64,000 nt of DNA from Chitinophagaceae bacterium (GCA_016704325.1 JADJAG010000011.1:1-64000), one strand, 5' to 3'; positions 29,251 through 38,884 are shown, counted from the stretch's first letter. A program made the numbers and translations. Notes: a model not told the origin generated them from the letters alone.

Positions 29251-31077
29251 TCAAAGCATCTGCAGATCTACCAGGTGCTTGTAAATTCCATTTCCTGAAA
29301 GCAATTCCTGGTGGCTGCCCCGTTCCACCAGTTTGCCCTTTTGCAATACAAGAATTTCATTGGCATTTTGTATGGTGGAAAGCCGGTGTGCAATTACAAG
29401 GCTGGTACGATGCTGCATCAGTTTATACAATGCATCCTGTACCAACCTTTCTGATTCTGTGTCGAGTGAAGAGGTAGCTTCATCCAGAATGAGAATCGGT
29501 GGATTCTTTAATACTGCTCTTGCAATGGTGAGCCGTTGCTTTTCACCTCCGCTCAATTTACCGCCACGATCTCCAATAATGGTTTGATATCCTTCCGGCA
29601 TACGTGAAATAAAATCATGGGCATTGGCCACTTTGGCCGCATCGATTACAGTAGCTTCTGTAGCGCCTTCCATTCCAAAAGCAAGATTGTTGTAAACGGT
29701 ATCATTAAACAAGACAGGCTCCTGGGAAACAATGCCAATCAGTCCGCGAAGATCCTTCAGTTTGAATTTCCTGATATCTGTTCCATCAATCAGAATTGCT
29801 CCGACGGTTGGATCATAAAACCGAGGCAACAAATCAGCAAAAGTAGTTTTCCCTGATCCGGACGGACCAACCAATGCAATTACCTTTCCCTTTGGAATGG
29901 TTACATTGATGTTGTCAAGTGCATAGCGCTTGTCTTCGTACCCGAAAGAAACATTTTGAAAGGTAATGCCGGTTTCAAAGGATTTGATCGAAACAGCATT
30001 CGGTGATTCCAGTATCTCGACAGGCTCATCAATAATGCGCAGCACCCTTTCTCCTGCAGCAAGTCCGCGCTGAACACTGGTGACTGCAGCAGAAATATTT
30101 TTTGCCGGAGGAAGTACCTGCGAATACAAGGCGATGAAAGCAATAAACTCGCTGGCAGTAAGTCCTGACTGTTGCGATAATACAAGCGTGCCACCGTAAA
30201 TCATAATGCCCACTACCACAGCAATGGAAAAGGTTTCTGTAAGCGGTGCTGCCAATTCACGTGTATTTAGAATGGACTTTGCCGATTGACGAAAGCGGTT
30301 GTTCTCTTTTGTAAATTTATCATGAAGCATCGGTTCGGCATTAAAAGCCCTGATGATCTTGCTGCCGCTGATGGTTTCTTCCGCTATGGCCATGATGCTG
30401 CCTAACAGCGATTGACTGTTGATGGATTCTTGTTTCAGCCTCCTCGAAATCACACTGATTACGATGCCGGATACCGGGATAAAGATCAAGGTGAAAAAGG
30501 TGAGTTGTGGAGAGATCACAAACAACAGAATGAAATAGGCGATGATGGTTGCAGGTTCACGGAATATGACCTGTATAGAAGTGACTACAGAGTTTTCAAT
30601 CTCCTGCACATCATTTGAAATTACGGAGAGCAGGTCTCCCTTCTTCTGCCGTTGAAAATAGCCCGGCTGAATGGAAAGAAACTGATCATGGATGCCGGAA
30701 CGGATGTTACGGATCAGGTTGGTACGCATGCGTGCAAGCACCCGCTGCGACCAATACTTGAAGATATTCGACAACGTAATACTGCAGAGTATCACCATAC
30801 AGACATACCACAACGCGCCGATTTTCCCACGCTCCATAAGTATCGACTGAAAGTAATAATTGAAAAGACCGATAAAGTAAGACGTGGTGAAAGCAAATTC
30901 AGGCTTCACTACCTCTTGTGGTACCTGGTAAGTGCCGAACAATACATTCAGCAAGGGAATGATAAGCGAGAAGTTGATCGCACCAAAGATCACGCTCAGG
31001 AATGCAAGCACGATGTATTCCGGTAAATAGCCGGAGTACGGTTTAGAAAAGGAGAGTAAGCGAAAGTATGTTTTCAA
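29251..31077 (-). CDS. ABC exporter, MsbA-like fused permease and ATPase
   Basis: The product has 608 residues. Six membrane helices lie within about residues 20-320, with the charged coupling regions of type IV exporters. The ATPase domain spans about 365-605: Walker A GPSGSGKTT (404-412), Q-loop VSQEPVLF, signature LSGGEKQR (508-515), Walker B ILILDEATSSLD and H-loop VIAHRLSTI. It functions as a homodimer in the inner membrane. The substrate could be lipid A precursor (MsbA), other lipids or drugs; sequence alone does not decide. Confidence 0.9.
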   Translation of the reverse strand: MKTYFRLLSFSKPYSGYLPEYIVLAFLSVIFGAINFSLIIPLLNVLFGTYQVPQEVVKPEFAFTTSYFIGLFNYYFQSILMERGKIGALWYVCMVILCSITLSNIFKYWSQRVLARMRTNLIRNIRSGIHDQFLSIQPGYFQRQKKGDLLSVISNDVQEIENSVVTSIQVIFREPATIIAYFILLFVISPQLTFFTLIFIPVSGIVISVISRRLKQESINSQSLLGSIMAIAEETISGSKIIRAFNAEPMLHDKFTKENNRFRQSAKSILNTRELAAPLTETFSIAVVVGIMIYGGTLVLSQQSGLTASEFIAFIALYSQVLPPAKNISAAVTSVQRGLAAGERVLRIIDEPVEILESPNAVSIKSFETGITFQNVSFGYEDKRYALDNINVTIPKGKVIALVGPSGSGKTTFADLLPRFYDPTVGAILIDGTDIRKFKLKDLRGLIGIVSQEPVLFNDTVYNNLAFGMEGATEATVIDAAKVANAHDFISRMPEGYQTIIGDRGGKLSGGEKQRLTIARAVLKNPPILILDEATSSLDTESERLVQDALYKLMQHRTSLVIAHRLSTIQNANEILVLQKGKLVERGSHQELLSGNGIYKHLVDLQML

Positions 31078-31275
31078 ATTTTCAATGGTGGTAACCTTGC
31101 ATCTGCCTGCAGAAAGCCAACTGGCTTAAAGTCTCAAATATCCCTGTGTTATGTCTAATTTCAAACTTTATCGTACATCAATTATACAGTGTTTGTTAAG
31201 AAAGCATCCTGATTATTGTTTGCACCTTCAGAAAGCAGTGGCATTTAACACACGGCCCACTGTTTTGATTATTGT

Positions 31276-31475
31276 TCAGCCGGCAAACCAGATTCAAAAA
31301 TAGAATACGGACGATACAGATCAACGGATATTTTTGGATTTAATTTTTGCTTAGTGATACGCACGAGTACTTATTCGAATGAAGGCTCTGATAAACATTG
31401 ATTCTATTGTATTTTAATCTGTAATGATCCGTCTAATCTGTGTCATCCGTGTGCTATATTTTTTCTGCTGAAAAA
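31276..31475. repeat. Family 3-like element, decayed
   Basis: The left part is GAATACGGACGATACAGATCAACGG and the right part CCGTCTAATCTGTGTCATCCGTGTGCTAT. These are the inverted GGATGACAC/GTGTCATCC arms seen at 12204-12414. The outer ends (TTCAGC and GCTGAA) differ from GTAACTACTCAG and no clear target duplication is seen. It fills most of the 31078-31564 spacer, which holds no gene. Confidence 0.55.
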
Positions 31476-31564
31476 TATTTTTGACCATCACACAGTCATC
31501 CCCTAAATTCGTTCGACTACCTTTACCCGGCATTTATTGCATTTCCCATTTAAACCCTTTTGTG

Positions 31565-31921
31565 ATGGAAACGATCAAACAGCGAAAGATTGCCAAACTG
31601 ATTAAGGAAGTATTGAGTGAGATCTTTCAGCGCGAAGGAATTACCATGGTGCAGGGTGGCATGATTACCATCTCACATGTTACGGTTTCCGGCGACCTGG
31701 TGAATGCAAAAGTCTATCTCAGTTTCTTCCAGATCACAAAACCTCAGGAAGTAATTGATTCACTGCAACGTGGCGAGAATGAATTGCGGCATAAACTCGG
31801 CAATGCCATCAGGAACCAGGTGCGCCGGATTCCGGAAATGCAGTTCTTTGTTGACGATTCGCTGGATGAAGTATTCAGGATGGAAGAGATTTTTAAGAAA
31901 ATAAAAGGGGAAGAGAAATAA
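31565..31921 (+). CDS. rbfA: Ribosome-binding factor A
   Basis: This protein matures the 30S subunit by binding 16S rRNA near helix 1. It has 118 residues from METIKQRKIAKLIKEVLSEIFQRE (31565); the upstream in-frame ATG adds non-family sequence. The KH-like fold includes ITISHVTVSGDLVNAKVYLSFF and LGNAIRNQVRRIPEMQFFVDDSLDEVFRMEEIF. The LolE-like gene follows 57 bp later. Confidence 0.92.
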   Translation: METIKQRKIAKLIKEVLSEIFQREGITMVQGGMITISHVTVSGDLVNAKVYLSFFQITKPQEVIDSLQRGENELRHKLGNAIRNQVRRIPEMQFFVDDSLDEVFRMEEIFKKIKGEEK

Positions 31922-31978
31922 GGTATTGCTTTCACCTCATGCAAACTGTAAACTGAATATTCAAATACGACCAACCTC

Positions 31979-33205
31979 TTGAATCTCCCTTTCAAATTCG
32001 CCGGCCGATACCTCATCAGCAAAAAGTCGAGCAATGCGATAAACATCATCTCCTGGGTATCCATACTGGGTATGCTGGTTGGTTCATTGGGTTTAATACT
32101 GGTGCTCTCCGTCTTCAATGGTTTCGAAGGATTAGTTATTTCACTTTATAATTCTTTCAACCCTGATTATACGATTGTTGCCAGGGAAGGCAAGTCCTTT
32201 ACTCCGGATTCTACTAAAATGGTGGCTTTGAAAAACCTGAAAGGCATCAGGGCTGTCTCTTCAATTGTAGAAGAGAATGCACTGCTTACCTATGCAGACA
32301 GGCAATACATTGCCACCGTAAAAGGTGTGGAAGCTGATTACGGATCACTTACCGGCATTGACTCTACCATGTATTATGGTGTATTTGAATTGCAGTCAGG
32401 CGATGAAAATTATGCGATTCTGGGATTGGGTATTGAACAGGCGCTCGGTATCAATTACAACGATCCTTTTGGTTTCCTCACCATTTATGTTCCGCGAAAA
32501 GATAAAGCGGTGGCTATAAATCCTGAAGATGCATTCAACCGCGCGCCTATTAAACCTATGGGCAGTTTTGCCATTCAGGCTGAATTTGACAGCAAGTTCC
32601 TGTTCGTCCCCATTAGCTTCGCACGTTGGCTTACGGAATATGAGAAACAGGTTTCCTACCTGGAAGTAGCTACAGAAGCCGGTGCTGACCAGCAGGAGAT
32701 TCAGCAACAGATACAGGAATTATTTGGAGCTGACTTTGAAGTCAGTAACCGCCTGCAGCAAAATGAAGTGCTCTATAAAGTAATGCGCACAGAAAAATGG
32801 GCTGTCTATGCCATCCTCACCTTTATCCTGATTGTAGCCGCATTTAACATTGTGGGCTCCCTATCAATGCTGGTAATCGAAAAGCGGAAAGATATTGCCA
32901 TCCTGAAAACCATGGGAGCCGATAAATCGCTTATCAGGAATATCTTTTTGTTGGAAGGTATGATGTTATCGCTCATAGGATGTGGGGCGGGTTTCCTGCT
33001 TGCAATTTTCATTATTGTGATGCAGCATAAATATGCACTGTTAAAAATAGGTGGGGGTTCATTTGTTATCGATGCCTATCCTGTACAAATGAAAGCCGGC
33101 GATTTCCTTTTGGTTTTTGTAACCGTTCTTTCTATCGGGCTCTTAGCCTCGTGGTTCCCGGCCTGGCGCGCTGCGAGAAATGAGTTTCAGTTGGTGAAGG
33201 AGTGA
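31979..33205 (+). CDS. LolC/LolE-family ABC transporter permease
   Basis: The product has 408 residues, starting with TTG at 31979 (MNLPFKFAGRYLISKKSSNAINIISWVSILGM). One N-terminal membrane helix is followed by a large periplasmic MacB-PCD-like domain (about 45-270). Three C-terminal helices in the FtsX-like permease domain follow (IVAAFNIVGSLSMLVIEKRKDIAILKTMGADKSLIRNIFLLEGMML). The family extracts lipoproteins from the inner membrane for transport to the outer membrane. The matching ATPase (LolD) is not adjacent. Confidence 0.88.
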   Translation: MNLPFKFAGRYLISKKSSNAINIISWVSILGMLVGSLGLILVLSVFNGFEGLVISLYNSFNPDYTIVAREGKSFTPDSTKMVALKNLKGIRAVSSIVEENALLTYADRQYIATVKGVEADYGSLTGIDSTMYYGVFELQSGDENYAILGLGIEQALGINYNDPFGFLTIYVPRKDKAVAINPEDAFNRAPIKPMGSFAIQAEFDSKFLFVPISFARWLTEYEKQVSYLEVATEAGADQQEIQQQIQELFGADFEVSNRLQQNEVLYKVMRTEKWAVYAILTFILIVAAFNIVGSLSMLVIEKRKDIAILKTMGADKSLIRNIFLLEGMMLSLIGCGAGFLLAIFIIVMQHKYALLKIGGGSFVIDAYPVQMKAGDFLLVFVTVLSIGLLASWFPAWRAARNEFQLVKE

Positions 33206-33214
33206 CTTGAGGGT

Positions 33215-33640
33215 TGCTAATTGTTTCACTGTTTAATTGTTAAACTGTTGCATTGTTAAACTGTTTAACTGCTGTTTTCAAATGGCTGAGTGGTTGAATA
33301 GTCAAATAGTCAAATGGTTGAATGGTTGAATGGTTGAATGGTTGAATGGTTAGGTCAAGTCCAACCAGCAATTTAACAATTTAACAGTTTAGCCATTTAA
33401 CCATTCAACAATCTAGCCATCTAACCATCTAACCATTTAGCCATCTAGCCATTCAACCATCTAATCATTCAACCATCTAACCATTCAACACATAGACTAA
33501 AGCCTCTCAAATGACTGAATAGTTAAATGGATGGGTCGAGTCCAACCAACAATTTAACAATTTAACAGTTTAGCCATTTAACCATTTAACCATTCAACCA
33601 TTTAGCCTTTCAACTATCTAGCCATTCAACCCCCACCCCC
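33215..33640. repeat. Period-9 arrays arranged as large inverted arms
   Basis: TGGTTGAAT-type nonamers run on the top strand at about 33290-33355. Then the reverse form (CATTTAACC, CATTCAACC) runs over about 33365-33490, with a second such block at about 33540-33635. The block starts GTCAAGTCCAACCAGCAATTTAAC and GTCGAGTCCAACCAACAATTTAAC are near identical. The same nonamer fills the interior of family-1 elements. There is no gene here. Not a CRISPR: no constant repeat with variable spacers. Confidence 0.8.
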
Positions 33641-33676
33641 CCTTGCCCCTATAAACTAATCTGCTATTTTTACCCC

Positions 33677-34210
33677 ATGGACACTATTCATTTACACGAC
33701 CTGAAATTCCGGACTTTCATTACTTCGGACGCTATCAGGCAGCGGATACTTGAAATGGCGGCCATGATGCAGCAGGATCTGAAACATGAAAACCCGCTTT
33801 TCATAGGCATCCTGAATGGTGTGTTTATGTTTGCCGGCGAACTGATGCAGGAGCTCAGCATCAAATGCGAAATCACATTTGTTAAACTCTCTTCCTATAA
33901 TGGAACTTCAAGCTCTGGCCATGTGCAGACAGTGATTGGTTTACAGACCGACGTAAAGGGCAGAAACGTAGTAATTCTGGAAGACATCATCGATACCGGT
34001 AAAACGGTAGCAGCATTTATTAAACAACTCAATGAACAGCATCCCGAATCCATTCGTGTGGCTACCTTGTTGTTTAAACCCGATGCCCTGGAGCACGACC
34101 TGGATATCACTTACATTGGCTTTAAAGTACCCGATCAGTTCTTAGTGGGCTTTGGATTGGATTATGATGGATTGGGAAGAAATCTGAGGGATATTTATGT
34201 GAGGGGGTGA
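33677..34210 (+). CDS. hpt: Hypoxanthine phosphoribosyltransferase
   Basis: This enzyme makes IMP (and GMP) from the free purine base and PRPP. It has 177 residues. The type I PRTase fold has the PRPP-binding motif VVILEDIIDTGKTV, the flexible loop LSSYNGTSSSG and the C-terminal hood VGFGLDYDGLGRNLRDIYV. The order hpt-adk-obg on one strand fits other Bacteroidota. It sits between two period-9 repeat arrays, which are unusual leader regions for a housekeeping gene. Confidence 0.92.
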   Translation: MDTIHLHDLKFRTFITSDAIRQRILEMAAMMQQDLKHENPLFIGILNGVFMFAGELMQELSIKCEITFVKLSSYNGTSSSGHVQTVIGLQTDVKGRNVVILEDIIDTGKTVAAFIKQLNEQHPESIRVATLLFKPDALEHDLDITYIGFKVPDQFLVGFGLDYDGLGRNLRDIYVRG

Positions 34211-34214
34211 GGGG

Positions 34215-34440
34215 GTTGTTTAATTAACTGTCTAACTGTTTAATTGTTATATGGCTGAATGGCTAAATGGCTGAATGGTCTTGGCAAGGTGAGGTGATAA
34301 TTCAAAGGCAAGGAACAATTTAACAATTTAACAATTTAACAATTTAGCAGTTTAACAGTTTAACAATTTAGCAATTTAACCATTCAACCATTCAACCATT
34401 CAACCATCCAACCATTCAACCATCCAACCATCCAACCATC
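34215..34440. repeat. Period-9 array between hpt and adk
   Basis: TTATATGGCTGAATGGCTAAATGGCTGAATGG forms the left arm. AACAATTTAACAATTTAAC followed by CATTCAACCATCCAACCATC forms the right arm. The period is 9 bp and the right arm ends only 9 bases before the adk ATG. Units vary by one base each, as expected from slippage plus drift. Confidence 0.8.
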
Positions 34441-34448
34441 CTAACCCC

Positions 34449-35042
34449 ATGCTCAACATCATCCTATTCGGCCCTCCCGGCAGTGGCAAAGGAACACAGG
34501 CAATGAAACTGAAAGAAAAATACAACCTGGCGCATATCTCTACCGGCGATATCTTCAGAGCAGTAATTGCCACGCCGTCTGATCTTGGCAATGAGTTGAG
34601 ATCCTATATGGATCAGGGTCAGCTGGTACCTGATGAACTCACTTTTCGCGTACTGGCTAGTTACATTGATGGCCATGACCTCCTGAAAAGTGGAGGCATC
34701 ATCTTCGATGGTTTCCCACGCACCATTCCACAGGCCAATGCACTCGACCGGTTTTTTGCAGAACGGAATTCCAATATAACCATCGTACTTTCTTTGCTGG
34801 TGCAGGAGGAGGAAGTGGTGCAACGCTTGTTGTTGCGCGGACAAACGTCAGGCCGCATTGATGACAACAATGAAGTGGTGATCCGTAAACGCATGCAGGT
34901 GTATCGCGATCAAACCCTTCCTTTGGCTGCTTATTACAGCGATCAGCATAAGTTTATAGAGCTGAAAGGACAAGGCACCGTGGATGAAGTGTTCGAACTA
35001 CTTTGCAGGGAGATTGACCACCTGTTGCCGCCAACTGTATAG
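34449..35042 (+). CDS. adk: Adenylate kinase
   Basis: This enzyme interconverts ATP plus AMP and two ADP. It has 197 residues. The P-loop FGPPGSGKGTQA is at the start, AMP-binding ISTGDIFR and IFDGFPRTIPQA follow, and the LID starts RLLLRGQTSGRIDDN. The lid is the short type without zinc cysteines. It is complete. obg follows about 70 bp downstream. Confidence 0.95.
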   Translation: MLNIILFGPPGSGKGTQAMKLKEKYNLAHISTGDIFRAVIATPSDLGNELRSYMDQGQLVPDELTFRVLASYIDGHDLLKSGGIIFDGFPRTIPQANALDRFFAERNSNITIVLSLLVQEEEVVQRLLLRGQTSGRIDDNNEVVIRKRMQVYRDQTLPLAAYYSDQHKFIELKGQGTVDEVFELLCREIDHLLPPTV

Positions 35043-35111
35043 CCGCCCGCAATTGCTTACCTTCACCCATTGTATAGCCGTGTTGGTTATTGCAGCATTT
35101 CAATACTACCC

Positions 35112-36105
35112 GTGGAAGGTTCCAATTTTGTTGATTACGTAAAAATATTCTGCCGCAGCGGTAATGGCGGCGCAGGCAGCATCCATTTCCGGCACGATAA
35201 GATTACTGCCAAGGGTGGCCCCGACGGCGGCGATGGCGGAAGGGGAGGCCATGTCATTCTTCGTGGTAACAAACAGTTGTGGACGCTGCTGCATCTCAAG
35301 TACCGGAAACACATTCATGCAAAAAACGGCAAGCCCGGCGCCGATGCACGCCGCACCGGTGCCAATGGTGTAGATATGTTGCTCGAAGTGCCGCTTGGTA
35401 CCGTAGCAAGAGATGCGGAGAGTGGTGAGGTGCTTTTTGAAATTACCGAACAGGATCAGTCGGAGATATTGATCAAAGGCGGGCGCGGCGGACAAGGTAA
35501 CTGGCATTTCAGAAGTCCGACCAACCAGGTTCCGCAGTATGCACAGGATGGGGAACATGGCGATGAAGGCTGGAAGATCCTCGAACTAAAATTATTGGCT
35601 GATGTGGGACTTGTCGGTTTTCCGAATGCCGGCAAATCCACATTGCTTACTAAGGTTAGTGCTGCAAGACCGGAGATCGGTAACTATGCATTCACCACGT
35701 TGGTACCCAACCTGGGCATTGTTTCCTACCGGGAAACACAGTCATTTGTTATGGCAGATCTTCCCGGCATAATAGAAGGCGCACATGAAGGACGCGGATT
35801 GGGACAACGTTTTCTGCGCCACATCGAACGTAATTCCATGCTGTTATTTATGATTGCTGCAGACAGCAACGACATTAAGAAAGAGTACAAAATCCTGTAC
35901 AACGAACTCAAGCAATACAATCCCGAACTACTCATCAAACCCAGGTTGCTGGCCATCACCAAATGCGACCTGATAGATGATGAGCTCGAAAAAATGCTGA
36001 AGAAAGAATTACCCCCGCACCCTGCCGCATATTTTTATCTCTTCCCATACCGGAAAAAATATTGATCTGTTGAAAGATAAGATCTGGAAGATGCTGAATG
36101 AATAA
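35112..36105 (+). CDS. obg: Obg GTPase (frameshift near the C-terminus)
   Basis: This essential GTPase is bound to the 50S subunit. The GTG at 35112 gives VEGSNFVDYVKIFCRSGNGGAGS, close to the usual MSNFVDYVKI start; the ATG at 35070 is an alternative. The glycine-rich Obg fold covers residues 1-155. The G domain has GFPNAGKS (G1), NYAFTTLVP (G2), DLPGIIEGA (G3) and AITKCDLID (G4). An extra base near 36025 breaks the frame; removing one C gives PPHLPHIFISSHTGKNIDLLKDKIWKMLNE (G5 SSHTG) ending at 36105. An essential gene cannot be broken in a living cell, so this is probably a sequence error. Confidence 0.9.
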
Positions 36106-36169
36106 TTGGGTGCTGCTTTTCCGTATGATACGCTTCATCATTTGAATCTGCCTGCAATTCCCCACGCTG

Positions 36170-36216
36170 AAGCGTACTCAATACTTAATACTCAATACTC
36201 AATTTGTCGCACACCC
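36170..36216. repeat. Family-1 right-end fragment
   Basis: ACTCAATACTTAATACTCAA and CAATTTGTCGCACACCC match the right end of family-1 elements. The left part is missing. It adjoins the family-2 element at 36236. Confidence 0.55.
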
Positions 36217-36235
36217 ATCAGGTGTCAATAGCTAT

Positions 36236-36417
36236 AGGTGTATGACAAATTGCACATATTACTCATTGGGGAATCCTTAGCGCTTTTTTTTAGCTCAAAG
36301 ACGCTAAGCCGCTAAGAAAATCACACAGAATAAATTGCAATTTTACTTTTCTTGGCGTCTTTGCGACTTCGCGCTTATATATTTTTATCGCCAGGAACTG
36401 CAATTTGTCATGCACCC
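36236..36417. mobile_element. MITE-like family 2 with perfect 8-bp target duplication
   Basis: The ends are AGGTGTATGACAAATTGCA and CTGCAATTTGTCATGCACCC. ATAGCTAT flanks both sides exactly (36228-36235 and 36418-36425). The interior has CTAAGCCGCTAAGAAAATCAC, CTTGGCGTCTTTGCGACTTC and a TTTTATCGCC end, as in other copies. At 182 bp it has no coding capacity. Confidence 0.85.
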
Positions 36418-36459
36418 ATAGCTATGCAAATCAAAAAATAGGAATAACTTGCTACCACG

Positions 36460-37278
36460 ATGTGCAGATGGCTTGCCTATACCGGAACTCCACTCCTGCT
36501 GGCTGACTTAATAGTGAAGCCCAAGGACAATCTCATTCATCAAAGTCTGCATGCCAGGGCTCCAAGGACTCCCACCAATGGTGATGGTTTCGGCATTGGC
36601 TGGTACGATAAGCAACCCTATCCGGGACTTTTCCGCAGCATACAGCCTGCCTGGAATGATCACAACCTGCTCGACCTCACGGGTCATATCGAATCAAACC
36701 TGTTCCTTGCACATGTGCGGGCTTCTTCTCTGGCCACCGTACAGGAAACCAACTGCCATCCCTTCAGATATAAAAGATGGTTGTTTGTACACAATGGTCA
36801 GATTGCAAAGTTTGAATTGCTGCGACAGGTATTACTTGCTAAAATTGGCCCGGAATATTTTCAGAATATATTAGGCTCCACAGACTCCGAGGTGATGTTT
36901 CACCTTGCACTCACTTTTGGGCTTGAGCACGATGTGCCTGCTGCCATTGCAGAAATGGTGCGCGTGATTGAAACAACGGCTAAAGAAAAAGGCATTGAGC
37001 AATCGCTGTGGATGACGCTGGGCATTTCTGATGGCAAAAGTCTCTGGGGATTCCGCTATGGCAGCGACGGAAAAGGCCCTACGCTTTATGTCAGTCCCGA
37101 CGTAGAGGAGCTCGTGCGGCTCAATCCGGAAGTGGAAGGTAAATTCGGAGAATTTTCAGGATGCCTGGTATCGGAACCTATTGGCAGATACCAGGACAGT
37201 TGGCGCCCAATTCCGGATAACTCAATGATTGCCCTGCATCCTGATGGCATGGATGAGAGCGGATTTAAGCCCTACTAA
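36460..37278 (+). CDS. Class II glutamine amidotransferase (GATase_4 type)
   Basis: The product has 272 residues. The nucleophile is Cys2 after the processed Met (MCRWLAYTG). NTN-hydrolase features are NGDGFGIGWY, HVRASS, NCHPFRYKRWLFVHNGQI and STDSEVMFHLAL. It resembles EgtC/YafJ-like stand-alone amidotransferases. The acceptor is unknown: no ergothioneine genes are nearby, so that role is not inferred. Confidence 0.88.
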   Translation: MCRWLAYTGTPLLLADLIVKPKDNLIHQSLHARAPRTPTNGDGFGIGWYDKQPYPGLFRSIQPAWNDHNLLDLTGHIESNLFLAHVRASSLATVQETNCHPFRYKRWLFVHNGQIAKFELLRQVLLAKIGPEYFQNILGSTDSEVMFHLALTFGLEHDVPAAIAEMVRVIETTAKEKGIEQSLWMTLGISDGKSLWGFRYGSDGKGPTLYVSPDVEELVRLNPEVEGKFGEFSGCLVSEPIGRYQDSWRPIPDNSMIALHPDGMDESGFKPY

Positions 37279-37304
37279 AAAAAGGCATTGTGATGATCGA
37301 TCAT

Positions 37305-37374
37305 TGGATATTGGATATTGGATATTGCGTGTTGAATATTGAATATTGAATATTGAATATTGAATATTTGTGTA
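37305..37374. repeat. Left arm of AATATTGAATATTG palindrome, split by the IS element
   Basis: GGATATTGGATATTGCGTG then five GAATATT units end in TTTGTGTA. The matching right arm, TGCACAATTTTTCAATATTC plus AACACTCAATATTC, lies at 38745-38795 after the IS element. Without the IS the two arms would form one long palindrome. Confidence 0.7.
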
Positions 37375-38744
37375 TGCCTAAAATAGGTTGACCAATTTTG
37401 TTAATGAAAAATGATTTTTAGTTGATCAGGATTTGGCAAGTCTTGAGCTTTTTGAATTGTGAAAATTTCCATTGGATGTCGTTTTTGAATTGGAATATCG
37501 AGGAGCAATTGCTCGTATGCTACCGGTGTCAGTCCGTTCAAACTTTGGTGAGGTCTGAGGTTGTTATAGGTGCTGATCACCTCAGCAACCTTTTTGTATA
37601 ATGCGTTTTGATTGGTAATATTCATTCTGTACAGGTACTGATTTTTTATGGTGTCATTGACTCTTTCGATGTGGGTGTTTTCGTACACTTCATTGCACAT
37701 GCTGATTTGTATGCCGTAAGCATCCAGTGTTTGGGTATACAGGTCGCTGGCGTACTGTGATCCCTTATCGGAGTGATGAATTAACTGCTGTCCATAATGA
37801 TCAATACCGCGCAAGGTAAGCGCCATTTTAAGTGCTGCAAAATTATTTTCAGCCCGCATATTTTCAGCCAACCGGTAGCCGATAATGCGCCGGGAATAGA
37901 CATCCATGATCATCACTAAATAGTAGAACTTATCAAAACAGAAAACATACGTGATGTCGCTGCTCCACAACTGGTTGACATCTGTAAACTTCTTTCCGAC
38001 CAGCAAATTGCTATAGCGGCTGGATTTGACGCTGAAGGTAGTTCGGGTTTGCTTCTCTATGGCTCGTAGCCTAAACCCTTCCTGTAAGCCGAGTGCAATA
38101 AATGCATCCCGACCAATACCCTCCGGTTCCAGCAGGTCGTACATGGTGCGAAGCCCCATGCCTGGATGAATCTCGCGGGTTTGTTCCATTTGTCGCACGT
38201 ACAGTACCTGTTTTTGTTTTTGAGTAATGATGCGTTGTAATGCCTGATGATGCGACTGTTTACTCAAGTCACACATCAGGTAAATTTCCTTCATGGCGTA
38301 CCCGTGGGCTTGTTTTCGCCTGTGCCGGAACCATTCGATAGTCGGGTGCTGAAATTTTTTTAAATCAAACCCCAGCTCTTCACTACCAATGTCCAACAAC
38401 TTGGTTAGAAAATCAATCTCCATCTGCTTGCGTCCAATCACCCGTTCCAGATCAGCCACCTGCTGCAACAGATATTTGTTCTTTTCAGCTTCACTTTCCA
38501 TTTGTACCACCAAGGTAGTTTTTTGATCATGATGTGGCGAATATTGATACAGCCAGTTGTATATCGAAGTGGAAGAAACCTCATACAGCCTTCTTAATTC
38601 CTTCACCGTTATTCGCTTCTCCACTAGATCCTTAACCTTGGATTTTTTAAACGCCTCGGAGAAAATTCTCCGCTGTCTAATTTCTAATTTTTCCTTTGTT
38701 GGGTGCTTCATAGTTGACCTTTTTAGGTCAACCTATTTTAGGCA
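37375..38744 (-). mobile_element. IS3-family insertion sequence, complete
   Basis: A perfect 19-bp terminal inverted repeat, TGCCTAAAATAGGTTGACC, lies at 37375-37393 and as its reverse complement at 38726-38744. The similarity extends 7 bp outward with one mismatch (TTGTGTA against TTGTGCA). Length is 1370 bp with one transposase gene. A hairpin GTTGACC-TTTTTA-GGTCAAC lies at 38713-38732, right before the transposase start, and may limit read-in expression. No clear 3-4 bp target duplication is seen. Confidence 0.9.
37401..38711 (-). CDS. IS3-family transposase, single fused reading frame
   Basis: The product has 436 residues. The N-terminal helix-turn-helix (about 20-60, VKELRRLYEVSSTSIYNWL) and a leucine-rich coiled coil (about 70-110) correspond to OrfA. 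The rve integrase core follows, with the catalytic triad DITYVFCFDKFYYLVMIMDVYSRRIIGY (Asp), HSDKGSQYAS (Asp) and NTHIERVNDTIKNQYL (Glu). The OrfA and OrfB parts are in one frame, without the usual -1 frameshift, which is less common in IS3. The gene is intact, so the element may be active. Confidence 0.92.
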   Translation of the reverse strand: MKHPTKEKLEIRQRRIFSEAFKKSKVKDLVEKRITVKELRRLYEVSSTSIYNWLYQYSPHHDQKTTLVVQMESEAEKNKYLLQQVADLERVIGRKQMEIDFLTKLLDIGSEELGFDLKKFQHPTIEWFRHRRKQAHGYAMKEIYLMCDLSKQSHHQALQRIITQKQKQVLYVRQMEQTREIHPGMGLRTMYDLLEPEGIGRDAFIALGLQEGFRLRAIEKQTRTTFSVKSSRYSNLLVGKKFTDVNQLWSSDITYVFCFDKFYYLVMIMDVYSRRIIGYRLAENMRAENNFAALKMALTLRGIDHYGQQLIHHSDKGSQYASDLYTQTLDAYGIQISMCNEVYENTHIERVNDTIKNQYLYRMNITNQNALYKKVAEVISTYNNLRPHQSLNGLTPVAYEQLLLDIPIQKRHPMEIFTIQKAQDLPNPDQLKIIFH

Positions 38745-38884
38745 TGCACAATTTTTCAATATTCAACACTCAATATTCAACATTCAATACTCATTTTTTT
38801 GTAGTACGTTTCAATATTAATCTATTACAGAAAATATTTCTCGCAAAGGCGAATGCTCATTTCACATTTCAACCAGGTACCAAT

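Noticed and set aside
33215..34440. CRISPR-like array
   Set aside because: The repeat period is 9 bp with drifting units and inverted halves; there is no constant 20-40 bp repeat with unique spacers and no cas gene in the window.
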